Below are positions 1 to 9,051 of a DNA stretch of 64,000 bases, piece by piece. A program made the position numbers and the translations under genes. Each line of letters starts with the position of its first letter. Position 1 is the stretch's first letter. This DNA is from UBA6136 sp964386975 (GTDB lineage: Bacteria; Pseudomonadota; Gammaproteobacteria; Methylococcales; Methylococcaceae): the NCBI GenBank assembly GCA_964386975.1, contig CAYLUS010000001.1, positions 1 to 64,000 on the forward strand, in the 5' to 3' direction. The notes under the pieces are model-generated. The model was not told the DNA's origin. It worked only from the letters and a program-made list of their open reading frames with translations, and did no database searches.

Positions 1-50
1 TGCAGTCTTCACTGACAGACCGTCTGGTCTGACTTTGCAAATTGCATATG

Positions 51-79
51 GCGCCCGCCTTAAACGGGCGCTTTTTTTT
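51..79 (+). terminator. Rho-independent terminator of an off-window gene
   Basis: The 7-bp stem GCGCCCG/CGGGCGC (51-57 and 65-71) encloses a 7-nt loop and is followed by eight T. This is a textbook intrinsic terminator for plus-strand transcription entering from the left of the window. The gene it serves is not visible. A second hairpin, CAGACC/GGTCTG with a 4-nt loop, lies just before it at 16-31. Confidence 0.85.
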
Positions 80-121
80 ACCTTGATGCGCGAAAAACGC
101 CAGCGCCTGTTGTGGTCCCGG

Positions 122-466
122 TTAACCCGGCGGCCAAGTCAAGCGCCTGCCACCGAGGACGTGCAGGTGCAGATGATAAACCTCCTGACCCCCATCGCCG
201 CGGCAATTGATCACCGTCCGGTAGCCGGTCTGACCCAAGCCCTCCCGCTTCGCGACCTCCTGAACCGCCCGAAAGAGAGCATCACCCAGACCCGGTCCTT
301 GCGTTGGTAAATCATCCAGCGTTGGAATGTGTGTCTTGGGAATCACCAGCACATGTGTCTTGGCCTGTGGACGGATATCCCGGAATGCCAGGATGTCATC
401 GGTTTCATAAACGATATCCGGCGTGATGTCACCGGTGACCATCTTGCAGAAAATACAATCCGTCAT
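122..466 (-). CDS. HIT family (HinT-like) nucleotide-binding protein
   Basis: This 114-aa protein of the histidine triad superfamily would be a cytoplasmic purine nucleoside phosphoramidase. The triad HLHLHV is near the C-terminus (His98, His100, His102). Cys4 and Cys7 in DCIFCKMV match the N-terminal part of the zinc site of many HinT proteins, and the DDILAFRDI and VLVIPKTHI strands are typical. Length is normal for the family. It is the last gene of the minus-strand dnaX-ybaB-recR-HIT series, 21 nt after recR, with no strong Shine-Dalgarno sequence. The family is certain; the physiological substrate is unknown, as for most HinT proteins. Confidence 0.92.
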   Translation of the reverse strand: MTDCIFCKMVTGDITPDIVYETDDILAFRDIRPQAKTHVLVIPKTHIPTLDDLPTQGPGLGDALFRAVQEVAKREGLGQTGYRTVINCRGDGGQEVYHLHLHVLGGRRLTWPPG

Positions 467-487
467 GCGCTAACCCGCGTTGATTGT

Positions 488-1084
488 TTAAAAAACACGC
501 CGGCCATTAAAGGCGTGCGAGAGCGTTGCCCCGTCCACATACTCAAGCTCACCCCCAAGCGGCATCCCGTAGGCCAGGCGACTGGCCGTCACATGACACT
601 GACTGGCAAGCTCCTGAATATAGTGTGCGGTGGCCTCCCCTTCGACAGTGGTGTTGGTAGCTAGAATGACCTCCCGGACCTCCCCACCGCGTAGTCTGGC
701 TTCAAGCAGATCCAGACGCAATTCGCCGGGCCCGATCCCATCAAGTGGTGAAAGCCGACCGTTAAGTACAAAAAAGAGCCCGTCAAACGCCGTGGCGCGG
801 AGAATCGCCTCAAGCTCCGATGGGCTCTCGACCACACACAGAAGACTGCGGTCGCGGCGTGGACTGAGGCAAACCGGGCAAATGTCTGTCTCACTCAGTG
901 TTTGACATTCACGGCAGTGGCCCACGCGTTCGAGCGCTTCAAGGATGGTCTCGGCAAGGCGCCGGGCACCCTCCCGGTCACGCTCCAAAAGATGGAACGT
1001 CATTCGCTGCGCCGACTTAGGGCCGACGCCCGGGAGGCAACGAAATGCAGCTGCAAGTCGGCCGATGATGCCTAAAGGCTGCAT
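488..1084 (-). CDS. recR: Recombination mediator RecR
   Basis: RecR works with RecO (and RecF) to load RecA onto SSB-coated gaps during daughter-strand gap repair. The 198-aa product has every expected part in order: a helix-hairpin-helix with LPGVGPKSAQRM (17-28), a four-cysteine zinc finger (Cys57, Cys60, Cys69, Cys72), a Toprim domain starting at CVVESPSELEAI, and the C-terminal LAYGMPLGGELEYVD segment. Length equals that of the E. coli protein. It follows ybaB by 18 nt, the usual dnaX-ybaB-recR order. Confidence 0.97.
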   Translation of the reverse strand: MQPLGIIGRLAAAFRCLPGVGPKSAQRMTFHLLERDREGARRLAETILEALERVGHCRECQTLSETDICPVCLSPRRDRSLLCVVESPSELEAILRATAFDGLFFVLNGRLSPLDGIGPGELRLDLLEARLRGGEVREVILATNTTVEGEATAHYIQELASQCHVTASRLAYGMPLGGELEYVDGATLSHAFNGRRVF

Positions 1085-1102
1085 GTTTTGCGACTTTGGG
1101 TA

Positions 1103-1426
1103 CTAAAACGGCAACTTGAAGCCGGGCGGCAACTCCATGCCGCCCGTCAAACCGGAAAGACGCTCCTGCTTCATCGCACTCACCTTATTCACGGCGTCAT
1201 TGAAGGCTGCGGCAACCAGGTCTTCAAGCATGTCCCGATCCTCTCCCAGCAGACTCTCATCAATCACCAGCTTCTGAACCAGGCGCTTGCCATTCATCGT
1301 GACGGTCACCAGGCCGCCTCCGGATTCTCCCTGAACCTGGGTTTGTGCAATCTCATCCTGAACCTGCTTCAGGTTTTCCTGCATTTTCTGGGCCTGTTGC
1401 ATCAGACCAGCGAGCGGATTTTTCAT
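1103..1426 (-). CDS. ybaB: YbaB/EbfC nucleoid-associated protein
   Basis: This small dimeric DNA-binding protein has 107 aa, the normal size. The N-terminal helix MKNPLAGLMQQAQKMQENL is rich in Met and Gln as in the family, followed by the central GGGLVTVTMNGK strand and the C-terminal LTGGMELPPGFKLPF tail. The start codon overlaps the dnaX stop by four bases (ATGA at 1423-1426), which implies translational coupling. The family binds DNA with little sequence specificity, and its role beside recR is not settled. Confidence 0.95.
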   Translation of the reverse strand: MKNPLAGLMQQAQKMQENLKQVQDEIAQTQVQGESGGGLVTVTMNGKRLVQKLVIDESLLGEDRDMLEDLVAAAFNDAVNKVSAMKQERLSGLTGGMELPPGFKLPF

Positions 1427-3171
1427 GATGTCTCCGAGTTGGGTTTGGAATGTGGGGCGGGCTGGGTGGCATCGGCAGCAATGGGCTTCACACTACCGGG
1501 CACCAGTTCGGCATCAAACAGGTTCTTGATCGTTTCGATGACTTCATCCCCTTCAATCGCAGCCCTGATGGCCGTGTCCATGGCATCCTGCTGACGCTGG
1601 CTTTGTCGGGCTGGGGTCTCACCCTCCGGTGCGCCGATGTCGATCTGGAGTGTGACGGGATGTCCCAGAAGCCGGGTCAGTGCCTGCACAAGGTTGGATT
1701 CCGATCGAGGGCTCTTGAGATGTTCGTGGCGGGCTTCAAGGCGAATATGGCAGACCTCCTGCCGCAGACCCAGCAGCACTGAATTATTTGCCAACTCACG
1801 GGCCATCCCGGTCAGGCCCATGGCCTCGATGAGCTGCCCCCAGTCCCGCTTCTCGGTGGCCGCCGAATGGCTGACGGGTGCCGGCTGTGGAGGGGCTGAT
1901 GGGGCTTGTATCGTTGCCACCGGTTGCTGACCAGAATGCGCTGGACTTTCGGCTTGCGCCCTTGCCATCGTTGCGGCCAGACTCGCCTGAGGCGGTGTAT
2001 GCGGTTTTTCAGGTGGGGAAACCGAGGCGATCGTGCCACCGGTAGGTCTCTCGAGGTCCGTCCTTTTAGCGGATTCAGCCTGCCGCAGGCTCCTGGGCCT
2101 GAAGGCCATCATGCGCAACATGACCATCTCGAATCCCGAGCGTGGATCGGGGGCCAGTGGCAAATCGCGCTGCCCGATCAAACCGATCTGGTAAAAAAGT
2201 TGGAGTTCCTCGGCCGAGGTTTTCTGGGATAGCGCCAAAATCCGCTCCGCATCGTCCTCTCTTCGAAGCGTCTCAGGGACCCATTGGGCCAAGGCGGCAT
2301 GATGCAGGATGACGAGGCAGTGCTGAAGGACATCCTGATAATCAGGTGCATGGGCGTCCATTTCATCGACCACATCCAGAATCCGCGCCGCGTCCTGGTC
2401 CAGAAGTGCATCAAGAAGATCAAACACAGGCGCTCTGGAGACCGTTCCCAACATGCCGAGCACGCCCGCTTCCGAGAGGCTCCCGCCGCCATGAGCAATG
2501 GCCTGATCCAAAAGACTCAAGCCGTCCCTCAGGGAGCCATCGGCGGCTCGGGCCAGTGCGCGTATTGCATTGGCCTCATGCGGCACATGCTCCTCGAGTA
2601 GCACCGCTTCCATCTGGCCTCGAATCAAATCGACGGTCAAGCGTTTGAGGTTGAACTGCAAGCAGCGCGAGAGGACGGTGACCGGAATCTTTTGAGGATC
2701 CGTGGTGGCCAGCAGGAATTTGACGTGCGGCGGTGGCTCCTCCAGAGTTTTCAGGAGCGCATTGAAGCTGTGCATTGACAGCATGTGTACCTCATCGATG
2801 AGGTACACCTTATAGCGACCCTGCGACGGCGCATAGAGCACATTCTCCATGAGATCGCGGGTATCCTCGACCTTGGTTCTGGAAGCTGCGTCGACCTCCA
2901 CGAGATCGACAAATCGTCCTTCATCCAGTTGACGACAATGACTACACGCACCACAGGGTTCGCCGCCAGCAGGCTGCTCGCAGTTCATCGCCTTGGCAAG
3001 AAGTCGCGCCAAGGTCGTTTTGCCGACGCCACGTGTTCCGGTGAAGAGGAAGGCGTGATGCAACCGATCCGCTTCCAAGGCATGCATCAGGGCCCGTACC
3101 ACATGCTCCTGTCCCACAATTTCAGCGAATTTGCGTGGGCGCCATTTGCGGGCAAGTGCCTGGTAGGCCAT
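1423..3171 (-). CDS. dnaX: DNA polymerase III subunit tau/gamma (DnaX)
   Basis: DnaX is the AAA+ motor of the clamp loader and, as tau, tethers the core polymerases. The 582-aa protein has the Walker A motif GTRGVGKT (45-52), a zinc module (Cys64, Cys73, Cys76, Cys79), Walker B/DEVH at 126-129 and the LSRCLQFNLK sensor region. A Pro/Ala/Gln-rich linker (about 370-450) leads to a C-terminal tau domain. I see no run of six or more A on the coding strand, so the E. coli type A-AAA-AAG frameshift signal for making gamma appears absent. It is first in the dnaX-ybaB-recR series and lies 109 nt downstream of the SRP RNA. Confidence 0.97.
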   Translation of the reverse strand: MAYQALARKWRPRKFAEIVGQEHVVRALMHALEADRLHHAFLFTGTRGVGKTTLARLLAKAMNCEQPAGGEPCGACSHCRQLDEGRFVDLVEVDAASRTKVEDTRDLMENVLYAPSQGRYKVYLIDEVHMLSMHSFNALLKTLEEPPPHVKFLLATTDPQKIPVTVLSRCLQFNLKRLTVDLIRGQMEAVLLEEHVPHEANAIRALARAADGSLRDGLSLLDQAIAHGGGSLSEAGVLGMLGTVSRAPVFDLLDALLDQDAARILDVVDEMDAHAPDYQDVLQHCLVILHHAALAQWVPETLRREDDAERILALSQKTSAEELQLFYQIGLIGQRDLPLAPDPRSGFEMVMLRMMAFRPRSLRQAESAKRTDLERPTGGTIASVSPPEKPHTPPQASLAATMARAQAESPAHSGQQPVATIQAPSAPPQPAPVSHSAATEKRDWGQLIEAMGLTGMARELANNSVLLGLRQEVCHIRLEARHEHLKSPRSESNLVQALTRLLGHPVTLQIDIGAPEGETPARQSQRQQDAMDTAIRAAIEGDEVIETIKNLFDAELVPGSVKPIAADATQPAPHSKPNSETS

Positions 3172-3280
3172 GTCAGTCGCGCTTCGGTTGTTTCATGGGA
3201 TCCCTCTGCCAAGCGCGCAAATGGATGTCGCCAGGGTATGGGCCCTCGGGCAGAATTGCCACGGCGATAGAAGGGTGGCA

Positions 3281-3384
3281 GCCCGTACCAGCCACACCCC
3301 GGCACCCGAATCAGCCATTACCGTTGCTCCCTTCCGGGCCTGGCGGGGTTCATGGCGTATCGTTGCGAGGGGACCGGCACGGCC
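3281..3384 (-). ncRNA. ffs: Bacterial small signal recognition particle RNA (4.5S type)
   Basis: On the minus strand the conserved domain IV apical sequence CCAGGCCCGGAAGGGAGCAA lies in the middle of a roughly 104-nt hairpin. Its ends pair (GGCCGTGCCGG at the 5' side with CTGGTACGGGC at the 3' side, one bulge). This matches the short Ffh-binding SRP RNA, which with Ffh/FtsY targets nascent membrane proteins. The position just upstream of dnaX on the same strand is common in gammaproteobacteria. The exact ends are estimated from pairing and could shift by a few bases. Confidence 0.92.
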
Positions 3385-3405
3385 TACCGTAGAACTCTGA
3401 TGAAG

Positions 3406-3424
3406 ATCCCGACTAAGCCGGGAT
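3406..3424 (-). terminator. Hairpin between mfd and ffs, possible terminator
   Basis: The 6-bp stem ATCCCG/CGGGAT with a 7-nt loop lies 37 nt after the mfd stop and 22 nt before the SRP RNA. On the minus strand it is followed by CTTCATC rather than a full U tract, so termination is plausible but not demonstrated. Confidence 0.4.
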
Positions 3425-3460
3425 TACATGCAGTGATTATGCGGGAAGCCTTGATGGACT

Positions 3461-6400
3461 TCAAGCCGGTGGATGCGCAGCGATGCCTTCGAGGTAGTCA
3501 ACGAGTGCGCAGAGAAACGCAATCCGCGCATCGACGGACTCCAGCGGCACCTGAAACTTGAGCTTCTCAGGCCCATCGAGGGTGTACACCTTGGACCGGT
3601 TTTGGATCAGTTCGACCACCCGCATGGGATCGACATTGGGATTGGCGACAAACACGATTCTGCCGCCTGAAGGACCGGCCTCAATCTTGCGTATCCCCAG
3701 CACCTCGGCTCGAAGCTTGATATCGGTCACGGCGAAAAGCGTTTTGGTCGGGGCAGGCAACAGTCCAAAACGATCGATCATCTCGACCTGTAGGGCTCGT
3801 AAATCTTCATCGGTGCGGCTATTGGCCACACGCTTGTAGAGCACGAGTCGGCCATGGACGTCAGGCAGATAGCTTTCGGGTATGAGGGCGGGCGACTGCA
3901 CATCAACCTCGGGCCCCTGCTCATGCGGCAGCAGGTCACCCTCAAGACTCTGGCCGGACTTTAGCGCCTTGACCGCTCGCTCAAGAAGGTCCGTGTAGAG
4001 GCTGAGACCAATTTCATGGATCTGCCCACTCTGTTCATCGCCCAGCAACTCTCCTGCCCCCCGAATTTCAAGGTCATGCGAGGACAGCATGAAACCTGCC
4101 CCAAGCACCCCGGAGGCCTCAATCGCCTCCAATCGTTTGACGGCATCGGAGGTCATGACCCCCTTGGGAGGCACCATGAGGTAAGCATAGGCCCGATGGT
4201 GTGAGCGGCCGACCCGGCCCCGGATCTGGTGTAACTGCGAAAGGCCCAGCATGTCGGCCCGGTTGATCACGATCGTGTTGGCACTGGGGATATCAATCCC
4301 GCTTTCGATAATCGTCGTGCAGAGTAGAACATTGAAGCGCTGATGATAAAAATCAAGCATGATCCGCTCAAGCTCACGCTCCGGCATCTGGCCATGGGCG
4401 ATGCGTATATCGGCCAGCGGCACGATGCGCTCAATGTCCCGCTGCATTTTCTCCATCGTTTCGATCTTGTTATGGAGAAAGTAAACCTGCCCGCCTCGCT
4501 TGATTTCTCGCAGGAGTGCCTCCTCGACCAGCGCATCATCCCACTCGGTCACAAAGGTTTTGATCGGATGCCGATTTGGCGGCGGAGTCGCGATGATAGA
4601 AATATCCCGGAGTCCGGACATCGCAAGGTTGAGGGTTCTCGGGATCGGGGTTGCCGTCAGGGTCAGGAAATCGATTTCGCTGCGCAGCTTTTTGAAGTGC
4701 TCTTTCTGCGTGACCCCGAAGCGTTGTTCCTCATCCACGATGACGAGGCCCAGTTGCTTGAAGGTCACCTCCTTCTGCAAGAGCTTGTGCGTTCCGATCA
4801 AAATGTCGACCTTGCCTTCGCGGAGAAGATCCATCACCTCCTCTTGTTGCTTGCGACCGACAAAACGAGACAAGGTCTCGACGCGAATCGGCCAGTCCGC
4901 AAACCGGTCTCTGAAATTTTGAAAATGTTGCTGTGCCAGCAGAGTCGTCGGCACCAAAACAGCCACTTGACGGCCATTCTGGACGGCGACAAAAGCCGCC
5001 CGCATCGCTACCTCGGTCTTGCCGAAACCCACATCCCCACAGATCACCCGATCCATGGGTTGCGAAGAACCCATATCAAGGAGCGTCTGCTCGATGGCAG
5101 CTTCCTGATCCGGCGTTTCCTCGAAGGGAAAATCGGCCGCAAACTGCTGATAATCCTCGGTCCGGATGACCGACTCAACGCCCTGACGCGCGGCCCGTTT
5201 GGCATAGATATCCAGAAGCTCCGCAGCCACATCCCGCACGCGCTCCAAAGCCTTGCGACGCGCTTTCTGCCATTGTTCGCCACCCAGGCGATGCAAGGGC
5301 GCCGTTTCGGCGCTCGCACCGCTGTAGCGTCCGATTAAATGCAATGAGGCGACCGGGACATAAAGAAGATCCTGATTGGCGTATTCAAGCGTCAGGAATT
5401 CGGCTTCGCTGCCACCCGCCTCAATACGGGTCAGGCCTCTGAAGCGGCCAACCCCATGTTCCTGATGAACCACCGGCGCCCCAATTTCGAGTTCCTCCAG
5501 ATTCTTGAGCACCTGATCCAGCGAATGACCCCCTACCTTGCGCCGCCGCCGCTGCTGAACCTTTTCTCCGGATAACTGGGTTTCGGTGATAATCGCAAGA
5601 TCCGAGGTTTCCACCCAAAGACCCTGCTCCATGGGCGCCACTACCAGGCAGATCGCATCATCGGCATCAAGAAACTGAGCCCAGGTCTCAACCACCCGCG
5701 GGCGGATGGCATGCCCTGCCAGAGTCTGAAGCAATGCCTCCCGATGGCCAGCGGTCTCAGCCACAAACAGCGTGCGGCCAGCGCGCTGCCCCATGAATCG
5801 CCAGAGCCCGTCTGCATCCTCAGGCGTTCGACCCTGGATGACAAGAGAGGGAAGCGGTTTGAAGGCAAAATCATGAACGCGTTTGTTGCCCCCCTCCGAA
5901 GCCGCCTCATTGGCCAAAAAGCGCAGCACTGGATACCCTTGAAGGCGCGCCTGAAGCTCTTCAGGCGTCAGGAAAAGCGCATCGGGTGATAAGGGGGGAC
6001 GATCCAGGTAGGGTAAGCGGTGCTGATAGCGAGATTCGGTCTCCCCGAAAAACTGTCTGGCGGCCGTCATCACATCCCCTGCCAAAACCAGCGTCGTGCG
6101 CTCGGGGAGATAGGAGAAAAGCGGCTCGGTGTTTTCTACAAACAGGGGCAGGTAGTACTCAACCCCGCCCGCAGCGATCCCTTTGCTGACTTCCTGGTAG
6201 AGCCGGTTTCCCGAAGCCGCCTCCGGGAAAGACGCCCTGAAGCGCTGGCGGAATCGCTTGATGGCTTCCTCATCAAACGGAAACTCGCGCGCCGGGTAGA
6301 GGTTGATGGCATCGACCTTGTCGCTGGAACGCTGGGTCTCGACATCAAACATTCGAATCGACTCGATCTCCTCATCGAACAACTCGATGCGGTAGGGCAC

Positions 6401-6973
6401 AGGACTTCCCATCGGAAAGAGATCGAGAATCGAACCCCTGATTGCAAATTCGCCGTGCTGAACCACCTGTGAAACGCACTGGTAGCTCACGCTTTCCAGA
6501 CGCATACGGGTTTCATCAAGACTGAGATGTCCGCCCGGCTTGAGATTAAACGTATTTCCGAGAATGTGGGACTTCGGCCCTAGCCGCTGCATCAGGGTTG
6601 AGACCGGCGTCACCACGACGCCTTTTTTTACGCCCGAGAGCGCTGCTAGGCTTCGTAAGCGCTCCGAAACGATTTCTGGAAGCGGGGAAAACATGTCATA
6701 GGGCAAGGTCTCCCAATCCGGGAAGTGAAGCACCGGCAGACGGGTCCCCAGAAAAAAGCGGATCTCGTGCTCGAGTCGGATGGCTGTCGGCGTGTCCGGG
6801 GTGATCACCAAAAAGAACGGATCGCCGCCGGATTGAAGCAGTTCAGCCAGAACCAGTGCATCCCCACACCCCTTGAGCCCCCTGAACGACAGGCTCTGCC
6901 CTTTTTCACCCGGGATGGTCGGCAGGTCCAGCGATCTGACCCTGCCGCCAGCAACTTCGACGGAATTATTCAT
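3461..6973 (-). CDS. mfd: Transcription-repair coupling factor Mfd
   Basis: Mfd is a DNA translocase that pushes stalled RNA polymerase off lesions and recruits UvrA. The 1170-aa length is close to E. coli Mfd (1148). The N-terminal third is UvrB-like. The RNA polymerase interaction domain begins at HQEHGVGRFRGLTRIE, the helicase motor has GDVGFGKTEVAMRA (Walker A), DEEQRFG (Walker B) and TATPIPRTL, and the RG motif region reads RGRVGRSHHRAYAY. A C-terminal TRCF domain follows. The ATG at 6973 gives the normal N-terminus, and the gene starts 51 nt after the aguB stop. Confidence 0.97.
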   Translation of the reverse strand: MNNSVEVAGGRVRSLDLPTIPGEKGQSLSFRGLKGCGDALVLAELLQSGGDPFFLVITPDTPTAIRLEHEIRFFLGTRLPVLHFPDWETLPYDMFSPLPEIVSERLRSLAALSGVKKGVVVTPVSTLMQRLGPKSHILGNTFNLKPGGHLSLDETRMRLESVSYQCVSQVVQHGEFAIRGSILDLFPMGSPVPYRIELFDEEIESIRMFDVETQRSSDKVDAINLYPAREFPFDEEAIKRFRQRFRASFPEAASGNRLYQEVSKGIAAGGVEYYLPLFVENTEPLFSYLPERTTLVLAGDVMTAARQFFGETESRYQHRLPYLDRPPLSPDALFLTPEELQARLQGYPVLRFLANEAASEGGNKRVHDFAFKPLPSLVIQGRTPEDADGLWRFMGQRAGRTLFVAETAGHREALLQTLAGHAIRPRVVETWAQFLDADDAICLVVAPMEQGLWVETSDLAIITETQLSGEKVQQRRRRKVGGHSLDQVLKNLEELEIGAPVVHQEHGVGRFRGLTRIEAGGSEAEFLTLEYANQDLLYVPVASLHLIGRYSGASAETAPLHRLGGEQWQKARRKALERVRDVAAELLDIYAKRAARQGVESVIRTEDYQQFAADFPFEETPDQEAAIEQTLLDMGSSQPMDRVICGDVGFGKTEVAMRAAFVAVQNGRQVAVLVPTTLLAQQHFQNFRDRFADWPIRVETLSRFVGRKQQEEVMDLLREGKVDILIGTHKLLQKEVTFKQLGLVIVDEEQRFGVTQKEHFKKLRSEIDFLTLTATPIPRTLNLAMSGLRDISIIATPPPNRHPIKTFVTEWDDALVEEALLREIKRGGQVYFLHNKIETMEKMQRDIERIVPLADIRIAHGQMPERELERIMLDFYHQRFNVLLCTTIIESGIDIPSANTIVINRADMLGLSQLHQIRGRVGRSHHRAYAYLMVPPKGVMTSDAVKRLEAIEASGVLGAGFMLSSHDLEIRGAGELLGDEQSGQIHEIGLSLYTDLLERAVKALKSGQSLEGDLLPHEQGPEVDVQSPALIPESYLPDVHGRLVLYKRVANSRTDEDLRALQVEMIDRFGLLPAPTKTLFAVTDIKLRAEVLGIRKIEAGPSGGRIVFVANPNVDPMRVVELIQNRSKVYTLDGPEKLKFQVPLESVDARIAFLCALVDYLEGIAAHPPA

Positions 6974-7024
6974 GACTCAGGCTCTAACAGCGCAGCACAC
7001 CCGGCGGGAGGACAGTTCGCATCC

Positions 7025-7915
7025 TCAGTCAATGAAGCGCTTGACCAGATCGGTATAGGCATCAATCCGCCGATCACGGAGGAATGGCCAGATCCGACGC
7101 ACTGCCTCTGAACGCTGGAGATCCAGATCGACGCGCAAAATCTCCGCCGATCCTTCATCGGCGCGGGCCAGAAACTCACCCTGCGGCCCCACCGCAAAAC
7201 TATTGCCCCAAAACTGGATGCCGGCGCTTTGGCCACTGGGGTCAGGCTCAAGGCCAATCCGGTTACAGGCGATGACCGGCAGACCATTAGCAACCGCATG
7301 CCCTCGCTGGACCGTGACCCAAGCTTCAAGCTGACGTGCCTTTTCGCAGCTTGCATCGTCAGGATTCCAACCGATGGCTGTGGGGTAGATGAGTACATCC
7401 GCCCCGGCGAGCGCCATCAGTCGGGCCGCCTCGGGATACCATTGATCCCAACAGACCAGGATGCCCAGGGTACCGACAGAGGTGCTAATCGGCTTGAAGC
7501 CCAAATCTCCCGGCGTGAAATAGAACTTTTCGTAGTAGCCGGGATCATCGGGGATATGCATTTTTCGATAGCGCCCGACCATCTCGCCATTTCGCTCAAA
7601 AACAACCGCGGTATTGTGATAGAGCCCCGGCGCTCGTTTTTCGAACAGGGAGGCCACCAGAACGATGCCCAGGCGGGCCGCAAGACGGCCCAGCCGCTCG
7701 GTGGTGGGGCCTGGGATCGACTCGGCAAGATCAAAGCAAGCCGTGTCTTCGGTTTGGCAAAAATAGGGGCCGCAATGCAATTCCGGCAGGATCACCAGTT
7801 GAGCGCCTTCGGCCTGGGCCCGAATCACCCACTCCTCCGACTGGCTGAGGTTGTCCTCAAGACGCGCCGATCCCAGCGTCTGCTGAATCCATGCTGTTCG
7901 AATGATGTGACTCAC
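7025..7915 (-). CDS. aguB: N-carbamoylputrescine amidase
   Basis: This enzyme hydrolyses N-carbamoylputrescine to putrescine, CO2 and ammonia, the last step of the agmatine route. The 296-aa protein is a carbon-nitrogen hydrolase with the full catalytic set: Glu45 in LPELHCGPYF, Lys118 in RKMHIPDDPGYYEKFYF, and Cys155 in CWDQWYPE. The HIPDDPGYYEKFYFTPGD segment is characteristic of the AguB branch. The start is GTG with GAGG about 8 nt upstream. It follows aguA by 16 nt, and that pairing strongly supports the substrate call. Confidence 0.95.
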   Translation of the reverse strand: MSHIIRTAWIQQTLGSARLEDNLSQSEEWVIRAQAEGAQLVILPELHCGPYFCQTEDTACFDLAESIPGPTTERLGRLAARLGIVLVASLFEKRAPGLYHNTAVVFERNGEMVGRYRKMHIPDDPGYYEKFYFTPGDLGFKPISTSVGTLGILVCWDQWYPEAARLMALAGADVLIYPTAIGWNPDDASCEKARQLEAWVTVQRGHAVANGLPVIACNRIGLEPDPSGQSAGIQFWGNSFAVGPQGEFLARADEGSAEILRVDLDLQRSEAVRRIWPFLRDRRIDAYTDLVKRFID

Positions 7916-7931
7916 GGAGAGAACCTCGCTG

Positions 7932-8963
7932 CTAGAGGGGAAATTGCATGGTCATGCAATGCAAGCTGCCGTACTGGCGAATCAGGGGCGTACAGGGGAT
8001 CGGAACCACGTCGCGACCCTCGAACACGGCAGCCAGTCGCGACAGTGCAAGTTCATCCTTGGGATCGCCATAGACCGGCACCAGCACCGCCTCATTGATA
8101 ATCAGGAAATTGGCATATGTCGCGGGCAATCGATCACCCTCTTCACTGCGGATCGGCCGGGGCATCGGCAACGCAACCAGCTGATAGGAGGAACCCGCCA
8201 GATCCCTGAAGGTTTTCAGCTGGTCTTCCATCCGCTGAAACTCCTCATACAAGGGATCCTCCGGGTCATCGCACGCCGTATACGCAATCACTCCGTTGGG
8301 TGCAAACCGGGCCAGGGTGTCGATGTGCGCATCGGTGTCATCACCCTCGGCATGACCGTACTCCAGCATCAGAATCTGGCGGACGCCAAACCGGGCTTTC
8401 AGCATCGCCTCGATTTGAGATCGATTGAAGCTCGGGTTTCGGTTGGGGTTGAGCACACAGCGAGACGTGGTCATCAGCGTTCCCGCACCATCGACCTCGA
8501 TGCTTCCACCTTCGAGGACAAAATCGATGGCGTCCATCTCCGGCTGCCCCAGAACATTCGAGGCGTGGAGATGGCCGGCCAAGCGGGCATCATCGGCATG
8601 AGGGTATTTATCCCCCCAACCATTAAACCGAAAGTCAAGCCATCGGATCGTGTTGCCCTCACCGACCGACAACGGCGCCGTATCTCGCACCCACACATCG
8701 TCATAGGAAATGACGACCGGCCGAAGGCGACTGATGTCACACCCCTCAGCCGCCAGACGCTGCCGGACGGATTCGGCTAACTCCTGACTCTGGCAGGCAA
8801 CCACCAGTATCTGATGTCTCAACACTTCGCGGGCGATCGCCACATAGGTTTCGACCACCTCAGCTAACCAGGGATTAAAGTCACCCCGCGGAGAGGGCCA
8901 GGCAACCAAAACGGCGGTCTGGGGAGACCACTCAGGAATCAGGGACGCGTCCAATGAATGCAC
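7932..8963 (-). CDS. aguA: Agmatine deiminase
   Basis: AguA converts agmatine to N-carbamoylputrescine and ammonia. The 343-aa product belongs to the guanidino-group-modifying peptidylarginine-deiminase fold. Active-site segments are visible: DDVWVRDTAP, LEGGSIEVDG, GHAEGDDTDAHIDTLARF, and the nucleophile Cys336 in YGSLHCMTMQFP at the C-terminus. Length is slightly below the usual 350-370 aa. The start is GTG at 8963. It is paired with aguB downstream. Arginine decarboxylase, needed to supply agmatine, is not in the window. Confidence 0.95.
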   Translation of the reverse strand: MHSLDASLIPEWSPQTAVLVAWPSPRGDFNPWLAEVVETYVAIAREVLRHQILVVACQSQELAESVRQRLAAEGCDISRLRPVVISYDDVWVRDTAPLSVGEGNTIRWLDFRFNGWGDKYPHADDARLAGHLHASNVLGQPEMDAIDFVLEGGSIEVDGAGTLMTTSRCVLNPNRNPSFNRSQIEAMLKARFGVRQILMLEYGHAEGDDTDAHIDTLARFAPNGVIAYTACDDPEDPLYEEFQRMEDQLKTFRDLAGSSYQLVALPMPRPIRSEEGDRLPATYANFLIINEAVLVPVYGDPKDELALSRLAAVFEGRDVVPIPCTPLIRQYGSLHCMTMQFPL

Positions 8964-9051
8964 CAGAAATAATGGATGAGGTTAGCGAGGCAGGCGGCAT
9001 CGCAGAAAGGCGCCGATTTTACTCGAAGTTTTCGGGCACAAGGGGCAGGGA

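Noticed and set aside
1423..3171. Possible programmed frameshift in dnaX to make gamma
   Set aside because: The longest A run seen on the coding strand is five (GAAAAAC in the linker region). No A-AAA-AAG or similar heptamer was found, so I do not claim a shorter gamma product.
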